Source: Enoplolaimus lenunculus | Taxonomy: Eukaryota > Nematoda > Enoplea > Enoplida > Thoracostomopsidae | NCBI GenBank assembly: GCA_030248215.1 | Contig: JASANG010002951.1 | Location: 62,001-126,000 of the forward strand | Length of the DNA stretch: 64,000 nucleotides | Reading direction: 5' to 3' | Shown here: positions 18,968-30,900 of the stretch, one piece after another | Position numbering within the stretch: position 1 is the stretch's first letter | Layout: every line of letters begins with the position of its first letter | The notes under the pieces: generated by a model | The model's database searches: none | What the model saw: the letters and a program-made list of their open reading frames with translations, nothing else | Told to the model about the DNA's origin: nothing | Translations under genes and position numbers: made by a program

Positions 18968-21900
18968 CTGAAAATAAAAAATATGGTCTGTATGCGTTAC
19001 TTTGAGCGGCGAACCATTTTTTCACCGGGACTATAATAGAGTAAGCTAAAGCTTTAAACTGAATTTTTTGCTTAAACTTAGGAACATGCTTGTACTACTT
19101 AGCAATATGCTTATACTACTGTTACGATCCTGTTCTATACATTGGCCGGCTTAGTTTATAGGTTTATCTTTACTCTGAGGATTAGGTTTCATCTTAGGTT
19201 TACGGTTTAGGAATATGCTTATACTACTGTTACGATCCTGTTCTATACATTGTGGCCGGCTTTCGAGGTTTATCTGTACGCTGAGGCTTAGGCTTCGACT
19301 TAATAGGTTTATGGTTTAGGAACGTGCTTATACTACTGTTAATACGCTGCTCAACATAACATTGGCCAAAAATAAAATGGTTTTACGTGATCTTTAAACT
19401 TTAGAAAGGGCAAGAAATAGCTTTCATTGTATAAAATTAGTTTAATATTCGTACGCACTGCAAAAACTGCTGAGTCAAATTGACTCTCCCCGAAATAGGC
19501 TTTTCCGGACTCACAAACTGAGTGAAAATTCGACTCCGCAAGAGTCAAATTTGACTCACTGAGCGACTCATTAAGTCGAATTTGACTCCGGCGGAGTCTA
19601 ATTTTGACTTAGTTTGTGTAGTTCGAAAAAGCCAATTTCGGAGAGAGTCAATTTGACTCACCATTTTTTTGCAGTGCGGCAACATCACCCCCCACAAATA
19701 GTGCTTACCCCCCACCAGTGATGAGATTAAATGTCGCTGGGAACACTTTATCCGCAAATCCGACAAACGTCAAATAGTTTGACGGATCGGTGGCTTGGTT
19801 CCAGCGTAGAACAGAATTGACTGGATTGTCCAGAGTTTTAATTTCCCACCATTCTGCGCTATTTTGTGATGATCGCAGTGTGAGAGAAACGTTTACGTAG
19901 CGTTCGTGTGTGGTTTGTGTTGTTTCTTCTGAAATTGCTACGTTATATATTCAAATAGTTAACGCTGGAATGCTTCACATACGTATTTTTGGAACCGTTG
20001 CAACTGATTTCATACAGGTATGCAAATTAATCATAAGTATTCGAAACCGTACTTACAGTAGTGACCCGAATAAGAGGAGGGACTTATATTTATTTGGCAT
20101 CTCCAGAGGGAACCCCTCGTGTTATTCGGTTACTGACTGTTATTTATTTTTAGCCCACGCTCTGCTAACCTTCAGCACTGATATATATCCGGTACTGCAA
20201 CTATCCGTTAAATTAAACGTTTATTTGTCTTGTGTCAATAGCTTTAGCGATAATGCAAGGTTATACTTAAGAATGTACGGGGAAAACTTAATTGATTGGG
20301 ACCCAAAATTGGGACCCCTCTTTTTACGCCCCTCTTATTCGGGTCACTACAGTAGCTAGTCCCAATAGATAATAAATATCTAAACAAATAACCAATGAGA
20401 ATCGGCTAATATGAGTATATAATAAATTTGCAGAATATTCAAAATTGCCAAAACAATACTAAAATGTATTTTATATTCTGAATATATATAATATATGTAT
20501 ATATATTTATTTATGCATATGTATATATGTATAAATAGTGTAAATAGCAATGCTTAAATACAGCCCCAAAATTCGGTTTTCACTTCTTTACGTACCTGCG
20601 TACATAGCATAACATTCTTTGGCGTCACCTTTGCTCGGAATCTTAACGTAACTTGGAAATAATCTTGGAATGATACTAAAAATCAAATTAATAAGCATTA
20701 GAAAGCGGTTTATTGTTCAGCATAAATACCATTAACCCTTTTTCGCATTGAATATACTCAAGACAACACTGTACCAAGCTGTGTACCGTAGTGACCCGAA
20801 TAAGAGGGGGACTGATATGTATTTGGCCTCTCCAGAGGGTACCTCCCTTGTTATTTGGTTACGTACTGTTATTTATTTTTAACCCAAGCTCCGCCGCCCT
20901 TCGTTACTGATATATATCCGGTACTGTAATAATCCGTTGAATTAAACATTTATTTGTCTTGTGTCAACTGCTTGAGCGAAAATGTAAGGTTACTTAGGAA
21001 TGTACTTTCAAAATTTAAGTACGCTTTAAAGTTTCGAACTCAAATTATTTGGTCCTGGACTCATTTATGCGCTAAAAGTAGGGATAATTGACATTTATAA
21101 GCTCTAATTAGAGTTTAGGGACTCTATCCGCTTACGTGCTCTTATTAGGGATACGGACTCCGATTGATTCGGACTTAAAAAGGGGACCCCCTCTTATTAC
21201 TCCTCCCCCTCTTATTCGGGTCAATACAGTACGCGAAATACTAACACGGAACGCGCCGCATGATAAATTTCATAAAACGTAAGGATTGTGCTATCCTTGA
21301 CGTCCGGCGCTGTCCGTCACCGTCCGTCACCATACGTTATCGTACGTGAGTTATTTGCGTACGATACCGCACGGTGACGGACGACGCCGCACGTCAACAA
21401 AAGTATAGCGCAACCTTAAGAGTGTTCGATGAAAAAAATTGTCATCAACAGCTTTATATAAATATCAAGCATAAATACAAATTATTTATTAATCAACATT
21501 TAAAATATATGCCAAGAAAGCTTAGAGTAGAAAGTTTCAAATGATGATGACAAATTTTCACTTCAAAATAGTTTTTTTGACCATAAAATGTTATTAAAAT
21601 TTGTACCCCCGGTTTGGGGGTTCGTTTTCAGACGGACATCCATCTTGTGTGAAACTTCACATTAAGCCAAATTTATAATAAAGGGTGGCAATAGTATTTT
21701 GAGACATTTAGACAAATTCTCAAATAGTAACAAATATCAACATTTTGTACTCTTGTATGTTGAGAAAAAGTTAAACTCTAAGTCGCTGGCTCGTATTCTC
21801 AAATGGGTGCAGCACCTAACCAGCTGGTGTTTGATACTGAAGCGTTTGGATTAATACCGAGCGAGGTTTTAGCAATTAAGCACATTTTTTTCGCTTTTGG

Positions 21901-24900
21901 TTTTGTTCTGGCGTCTGTGTCAATTTTTGAGATCCACATTTGGTGCAGTTTTGTCAGTTTGAAAACTTGGTTCTGTAGGTATTTTGAGAATATGGGCCTA
22001 GGGCACAAGGGTACGGTACCCGCTTACATAGGTTGCTGTCGAGTGCCTAACAACGTTTGAGCAATTTGAGTTCGTATTTCACTGTGAGCAGGTAACCGTA
22101 TTTCGTTTGACGATTCTATAATTCCTGGCTGCAGTGGTGTATTGATCGCTCTTAAATTTGAAAAATTTACAAATTGAATTATATTATTTTAAGTAGTTTA
22201 AGTTTCTGAAATTTTACTTAAGTAATTACCAAATTATCATTCTGTGCATGCATAACTTGCCGATTCAACAAAATAAAATGAATTTTTGAATAAAAACAAA
22301 TAATTGAATAATTTTTGTTTCAGTTCAAATAAGACGAAAATGATATAGTTTTCGTAACCAAAAACGCACAATTCGGGCTGCACTATGTCAGAACAAACAG
22401 TTTCTGCCAAGTTAATTATTTATTTAACTTAAGCACGCTTTTAAAAACGAAAATATTTACAAAAACAATTGTTGACATTATTTTCTCTTATAATGTCACG
22501 TTTGGTGTAATTCAGGCTCTACGCTTCTGCTAAATGTCTGGAGAATTGCGAAGGAATTTAAATCGGTAGCTTACGGCACCGAAAACAATAAAGGTTGCGC
22601 TATACTCGCAGCACGCCGGCGTCCAGTTGAGCAAAGATAACGCAACCCTAATTCTGCCATCAAACCGTGTCTAATAGTCAGTAATAATTCCATAAAACAG
22701 TATTTTCGCCGGACAAAATTGAATACAAATTATAAACGGGGGCCACGGCCTTTACTGTCCCAAACTGTCGAAGCGCCCCCCCCCATTGCAATCACAAATT
22801 CTAAAGTTTACCTTTGAAATCGCCATTGAAACTTAAGAAGCAATTCGTGTTGCGATTGAAGATCATTGATCAAATGTTGCCGAGCTGGTGGCGAAATCAT
22901 CCAAAACCGTGAACTGTTTCCACTGAGTCGAGTACGAACAATGTCTTCGTGTGAGTAATCGTGAAGATATGATGATGCAATCTAAAAATACGCTATTCTC
23001 AAAGATGTGGCCGCCACCGATCGCCAGTTGGTGACAGACCGGCTAAAGTTTAAAATCAACCAATGAAAACCTTTGAAATTTGGGCCCATGTAAAGATCAG
23101 GAGCGGAACGTTTGCTAAGTTACGACTTGTGCTCGGACATGTACAGCAAACCGTGGCAAATTCAAAAATACCGTGTGCAGTAATTTCTTATGATTTTCAT
23201 ATTTTTGTAACGAGAACCGAGAGTTATAAGATAGCATTTCATGCGAGTCAATTCAGGATCGTATATAAAAACGGGCCCAGACCCGGCCAAGGTGCCGGGG
23301 CCGAAACTAGGCCCCAGGGCATCTCTAATATATATATATATCGGTTATTAAATGTTTAATTACAAAGCTGAATGGACGTATTTTTTAAATCATATATATA
23401 ATATTTACGAACAAAAAGTTTTAATGTAAACGAGCTGCTGTAATGCAACTTCCACAATAACATGCGTACACATGATGACTTTTGAATAGTACTGAAGCTT
23501 TTTGGGCATCAGCGTCAAGGATACTGAAGGTTTCTTTGGCTTCAGTGTCCATGATGACACTACCCCCTCAAAAGTCACCTGGTGTACGCATGTTATTGTG
23601 GAAGTTGCATACGACAACGTGTCTAAATTTTTGAAAAATTTGAATTTTTAACCGCTTCCAACTAGCCAAAGGCATCATACGTAGTTGAAACTCTACTCAA
23701 AGCTAAAAAAAAATTAAATTTTAGCTTACGCGTCTGTTTCGATACAAATATACAAGTGAATTGTATTCAGATTCAGTTAACGCGGTGAGATCATCTTGTT
23801 GGGCACTCATTGCAAACAACGGCTACAACATTTTACAAATGAAATTTACGGCTGATCAGGAGGACGGACGATCAGAGGCGGATCCAAAAATTTCTGACGG
23901 TGAGGGCGGCCTGGCAAATGTTATAAGACGCAAATATTATAAGGTAGGAACCTTATCATTTTATCACTAAAAAATTTTCTGAGGGCTAAAAATTGTAAGG
24001 TAGGGAGGGACGTTATCATTTTAATACAACAAATTTCTGATGAGGGGTATACCCATCAGACCCTCCTCTGGATCAGCTAGCGGGGAGGATTAAGCTTCTC
24101 GCTAACAACATGTCTTTCATAGTAGCTTATCATTAGTACGACTGTTATCCTGTGGAGTTATTTTCTATGCGGATATTTTAAGAGACCCTGTCGATTACCC
24201 TAAACATTTTCACAAGGATTAGCTGTCCTGATAATAAACAAAAACATGATATTCTGGACTCAACTAGTAACAATTACAACATATATATCGAGACAACTCA
24301 CGTCAGTAGCCAGCTCACCATGCTAGGGGGGGCTAAACATTTTTCAGAAGGTCCATAGAAAGGATTTCGATGACTTACAGGCGAGGTTGAAAATTTTCTA
24401 CGGATGAGGGGAGGAAAATTTTACCAGGGTGGCTGGGCTTCGCTCTGGCTACGGGCCGAAGACACCTAGAAAAAAATGTAGCTGAAATGGCACGTCTAAA
24501 GCCAGTAAATGAAAAGTTTGGAATTTGTAACTTTCAACGCAAACCATTCGATGAGTTCTTGCTCACGAGGTTACCTTAAGATTAACGTTGCCTTATCTTT
24601 TGATTAACTCTTGACGGTCAACCAATAACCAGCTTTGTAACAGAATTTGACGGGGTTTTTTTCGTTTTAGGGGCAAAACTGGTTTACCCGTCTATACCCG
24701 ATAGATTTTCGTAATATTGACAAAGTTTCAGTCAAATTTAACATTTTGCATGTTGTTGCGACATAAATCCCAAAAAAGGTACAATTTAGCAGAAAATTCA
24801 CTAAAAAATAATTAATAAAAAATGAATTGAAACGATTTCTCAAAATCTTAGCTTTGCCATCCCTATTAGAGAGACAAAATAATGTGTGGAACCTCAAAAA

Positions 24901-27900
24901 TCGGCCCATGTATAGAACGAGGCCGGATCGTTTTCCGGAGGGGCTGTAATAGAGTCAGTTTAAGATTTAGACTACATTTTGTTGCTTAGGCTTAGGCTCA
25001 TCCTTACGCTTAGGCTTTAGGCTTAGGCTTAGGCTTAGGCTCATTCTTACGCTTAGGCATAGGTTTAGGCTCATCCTTACGCTTACGCTTAGGCTTAGGC
25101 TTGGGGTTAGGCTCATCCTTACGCTGAGGGTTAGGCTCATCCTTACGCTGAGGCTTAGGCTCATCCTTACGCTGAGGCTTAGGCTCATCCTTACGCTTAG
25201 GCTTAGGCTTAGGAAAGGAATATGCTTATACTACTGTTGCGGCCCAGTTCTATTAGCCCAAAACTCTAACGTAAGTAACACAAGTAAATACCTCATTTCC
25301 GCCAATTTTTAACCACGCACTGCAGTCAACCGGTAAATCACGCAGACCAACGGTGTTCGCAAGCGAAAACAACACCAACGGAAACCAGATAATGCAAATT
25401 ATTATCATTAACGTTAGTCCGCCGAGTCCATATTTGACTAAAGCTCGTTTTTTGACTCCTCGCGGTGTTGGATAATCCTGAAAATATCCTGATACAAAAT
25501 TTATTTGTTACGAAAAAAATTTGCGATATTATTCAACGGTAGAAAAAATAGTACATTTTAGTTTTGTGAATCAGGATTTAACACTAGGACCCATATTCTC
25601 AAATGCGTATAGTACCTGTCATCTATAGTACCTGTCATCTATAGTACCTGTCATCTATAGTACCTGTCATCTATAGTACCTGTCATCAGTTAGCAATAGG
25701 TTTTCAAACTGACGAACAACTGTAATTTTAGATCAGAAAATAGGTGCAGAAGTAGGGCAAATTAAACGCAAACAATGTGCTGAATGTCGAACCTTACCGT
25801 GGACATGTTCCAAAGTTACCGGGCTTATCATCAACTGGTGATAGGTGTTATACACATTTGAAAATACGGGCTAACCAAATATAGCCATGTATCATCAGTT
25901 AGTAATACGTATTCAATCAAACCAAATTAGCAACTTTTACGAAACAATTTTTTGAAGATTATTTTCTTCAATACAAAGTGGATTTTATAGAACATTTACA
26001 TTCTGGTTTAAAAGTTACGTGGACGCTATATATTAAAGTTCGTCATAGAGAAGGCAAACAGACGACGTTTACCTGCTGTACGCAGCGGTAGAACTAAGAT
26101 TTTACTTCGAAACACGTATAACCTAATGTAAAAGAAAATTTTTGGCATCTGGCATCTAATTGATTGTTCTAAAACGACGTAATAGTGCTATTTTTTGCTA
26201 TTTCTCTCCAGAAATTTCGGGAAATGATATATACCGTGTGTACTTCCCTTATATACACCAATGTGTTTTACACAAGTTATTGTAGAAATTGCAATAATGT
26301 GTGTATTTAATTATAAAACTAATTCTTTAAAGGTAATTGATTTTAAAGGTAATTGATTTAAAAGGTAATTGATTTGAAAGGTAATTGACATAAAAGATAA
26401 TTGATTTAAAAGGTAATTGATTTAAATGGTACTTGATTTAAAAAGTAATTGATTTAGAAGGTAATTGATTTAAAAAGTAATTGATTTAAAAGGTAATTGA
26501 TTTAAAAGGTAATTGATTTAAAAGGTAATTGATTTAAAAGATAATTGATTTAGAAGGTAATTTATTTAAAAAGTAATTGATTTAAATGGTATTTGATTTA
26601 AAAGGTAATTGATTTAAAAGGTAATTGATTTTAAAGGTATTTGATTTAAAAGGTACTTGATTTGATTTAAAAGGTAATTGATCTAAAATGTAAGTGATCG
26701 TTCTGCAATAATATTATGTCAATTAATCGTTGAAGTCTTTCTATAATTAAAAAAACATTAATTAATTTACATCTTCAAATTTTCTGGTACATTTGATCTC
26801 GTAAATGTTAGCGTAAATGTCTTCGAGTTTAAGCCAATCCATGAGTCCCATGCTTGTATCGGTCCATATCCAGTCCATCAACGCGCGTAGTTCAAACAGA
26901 AACGGTATTGCCATAAAACTGAAGAAACATACTGGCTGGTAAATTTTCGAAATTACCGCTCTCCGCATGAATATTTTCTATTTCATCTGAGATGTAATTT
27001 CAAGGCAGGATTCGAACGATAGCAAATCTCGAATAAGAATCGCTTATCCTTCACTGTTCTGTGATACCAGAGCTTAAGTTTTGCGCTCAAGAGGCGTCTT
27101 TAACCTTACGTATTGTGGAGATTTTGCCTTGGTTCAATAAATAACGCTATTACAAATTAATTTGGTATTAAGTTTACGAATCAAAGTTTTTTAAAACGTT
27201 GTAGAAAGCGTTTTTTCAGTTGAAATATATTTCAAATTATTAATTTTACAAAATTAACAGACTTTTACCATTTGAACAAAATCATATTGATTAGATTGTA
27301 CTTTTTCGTCAAAAAATTTCCCAATATTCGCGTTGGATAACCAGAACGGATTTGCCAGGCGGAAAGGCAAAAATAAACACATTTTGTAAGATACCACAGT
27401 TTCGCTGGTAGATTATTTGTAAATGGCCTGAAATATTAAAAATATTAAATTATAATGTTTTAAATAAATGCTGTGTTGTAGAAGCTTGACTTTAAGTTTA
27501 ATATAACGTTTCTTTTAAAGAAATATATAAGTAAATTGGTACATTCAGTGTACAAAAGAATGCATCCAGCACGCGTTGCGTCGTTGGCGACCCTCTGTTT
27601 TCTTGGACATCAAGTTCACTAACTTTTTAAATGTAAGAGAAATCAAGTTTAGAATGTTCAATCGTTTCGATTGTTATTCGATATCTCGACAATTTGTCAA
27701 ACTGTTTAAATCCAGGCCCGTAGCCAGCTCACCTTGCAAGGGGGGCTAAACATTTTTCAGGAGGGGCATTCCAGGGTTTTCAATGACTTTACAAACAAGG
27801 TTGAATATTTTCTAGGCGGGGCCAAAATTTTTCCAAGGGGGCTGAACCCCCCTTGGCTACGGGTCTGTTTAAATCATCGAGTTGGGCTGACGAAAATTTA

Positions 27901-30900
27901 TCGCTAACTTGTGATAGGTGCTACACACAGCTAAGAATACAACATAGTCTGCCCGTATTTTCAAATGTATATATCTAACCAGCTATCGCCTATTGGTGAG
28001 ACAACTTATAAATTTGGAACCAGACAAAATGGACAGCGTCCATAATTGGTTCGTTTTTCGCATTTGATTGGCCCTACTTGTGAACCGAGTTTACTATTTA
28101 TAATTGCGACAGTTCGCTTGGTTTACGGTATATAGAGCCATTGTGGCGAAAAACTTGCATGACTGCGTAGCTCAGTGGTTGAGAGCAGCGACCCGGTAAT
28201 CCGTACTGTCGCGGGTTCGAGCCTCATCGCATCCGCAGCAAACTTGTCGTGAAGGGCTCAATATGGTACTGCTTTAATTAAGAATTACTAACTGGCGATA
28301 GATGCTACACACATTTGAGAATACGAACGGTTGTTTCAGCTGGTTTACCTGTCAGTAACTGCTGGTAAAATAAGAAAAATCCAAATGTGAACAAATACAA
28401 CCAGACACAATTGATAAACGAGTTTGCCAAACAAAAATTTACGCAAAAACAACGCTCTATCGATGATAATTAAAACGAATTGAATAATTAACATAACAAT
28501 AAACGTTCCAGGGATCTGAAATGTAGAGAAAAACGTTGAGTTTTTCAAAAATTCGTTCAAAATGTTTTAAGTTTTGACAATCGCTCACAATTTGAAAATG
28601 TTTCAAATTTAATTTTCAATTTCCTCTGAAATGTAAACAAAAGTTGGGTTTTTCCAAAATTCGTTCGAAATGTTTCAAGTTTTGACAGTCGCTCACAATT
28701 TGAAAATTTTTCAAATTTAATTTTCAATTTCCCCATACTGTTTATAAATTGTTTCAATTTACCACTCGTCAAACTTTTAGAAACCCCAATTTTGTTTTGC
28801 CCGTCTTTTGAAAAACGCAAGTGGGAAATAGGCGTCGCCATTTTCGACTTGGTGGGCGCAGCTAAAAGTGGATGACGGCATTTACGTCAAAGCATCGCTA
28901 TACTTTGTTTGACGTTTTCTTTAGAACAGTAAAATTTCAATAAAATATTCTTTGGGCCAGCCAAAACGCAACGTAGTACAGATAGGGCGGGCCGAATTGT
29001 ATATTTTTCATTTAATTTTGGGGGCAGTTGCTTACCTTTTACCCTACAATAAATCCTATCACTCGGTCTACAAATAATCAGTAGGTTAATAAAATAGGAT
29101 GTGGTTTTTAGACTAAGGTAAATCTAAACCTCAACCTTAGCCTAAGGATGGCCATATACTTGCAGTGCGGAAATGTCCGTCGCCATAAAGTATCGTTCGT
29201 GACTAATTCATGAATGATACCACACGATGACTCCTGAGGGCGGACGGTGACGTCACTAAAAGTATAGCGCCATCCTTAGTCTCAGCCTAAACTTGCGCTT
29301 GGGAAAATAATAAACAGTACCGTGGGAGGGAAACATTCGATTTCTATCAAATTAACTTTAGTCCTTTCACTCATAGAGTATACTATGAGCAACTGAATGC
29401 ACGACCAATACACACACTGTGAGCAGTGTTTAACCATTCTAACATATGCGCAGTGCAAAATCTCCACAAGACGTGAGAGCCCTCTCGGGTTCGAGCGTCA
29501 AGCTCCTATGACTCAATGGTCATCGTAAATGCCTTCCCCCTGGCAGACTGGGAATCGAATCTTACCTTGACATTACATCTCATATGAAAATGAAAATATT
29601 CATGTGAGAAAGGGTTAGTGTGGGGCGGGCTAATTAAGTATCCAGGTTTTGCGTAAACATTGTACCTTGTTTTCTTCAAAATATTCAGCTACGCCACCAG
29701 CTCCCGTATCAGTCTGAAACAGTAAATATATATAACAAGTAAAAATCGAAGTAATAGCACCAAAAATGATTCAAGTAAATTTACACTCACAGACGTTTGA
29801 CTCTGTATATTTAATTTTGGTTGCAGGTCTCGGATGCAGATTGACTAGTGAATATGCAAGCTAAAGGCTTTCAGGGCTAGAATGGATTGCTTATGAATAT
29901 AATTGAGTTCCGTTTCCGATTCCGATTGCACAATCAATCGGAATCGGAATATCTCTATTTTAATTTTCGACCTTCTTGTGATATGTTGTATAAAAATACT
30001 GCACCATTTATCTATTAAATGGTTTTCGACAAGTTAACTTATCAATAATTGATTGTAGTTTAGTTTTACAGAGCCAAATTATGATTGCTAATTTGTTCAT
30101 GCGACGTCTTTGAGAATTGTTGTAAGACAACAGACACCCTAAATCAATATTACACTTGTTAATACAAATTATCCTTATTGTCACAAATTTTGTAGTCCCG
30201 ACTCCGGTATAAATTTGCTGTCCCAATTCCGTTTTCAGGTACAATGCAGTTATACTGTAATGATAGAATTTAAAAATGTTTACCTCATATTAATTAATTA
30301 CATACTTTAAATACATATTTTGTTAAAATAACTACTTACACCAAATCCACGAAAACCAAACACAACAACGAAAAAACAAATAAAATCGCATAAAAACATC
30401 GGAGCGTAAACATCAACTGATAAGCGTTCGTTGTCTGGCATAACCAATGAACCAAAAAATCGAAATACGCGAACAACGTATGACGACATCCTGGAATAAA
30501 ATATGAAAAAACCTGGTTCGTGTTAATTATAAGCACCTGCTTATTAAGCCTAAACCTAAACCAGAGTGCGACCGAATGTTAATTTACCAGATACCGGAAC
30601 ATGATACGAGTAGTGAATTCAATATGAAATGTTGATTTTTACTGCGGCGTATTCAAAGTTATTGAATTGCCTGAAAACGCAATCGCAGCAAGAATGTTTT
30701 ATACCGAATAAACGAACCGGATACGAATATCGGTTTGTATCGGATATTGAACGAGATCCGGATATCTGGTTGCATTTTAGCCTAAACTACAGCATTAAAC
30801 TAAAGAATATAAAAAGCACTAAATATGAGACGAATCTACGTTTGACTCTGGCGGAGTCGAATTTGACTCAATTTGTGTAGTCCCAAAAAGCCTATTTCGA

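Noticed and set aside
22131-22136. CTGCAG as the acceptor of PIEZO E36
   Set aside because: It breaks phase with E35; ATTTAAG at 22151 keeps frame and extends the similarity.
24960-25260. TTAGGC-like array as an internal telomere or chromosome fusion point
   Set aside because: The arrays recur at many places, always between MITE ends, with irregular spacing.
28158-28240. Functional tRNA gene
   Set aside because: Anticodon arm has an oversized loop and the T stem pairs badly; embedded in a repeat.
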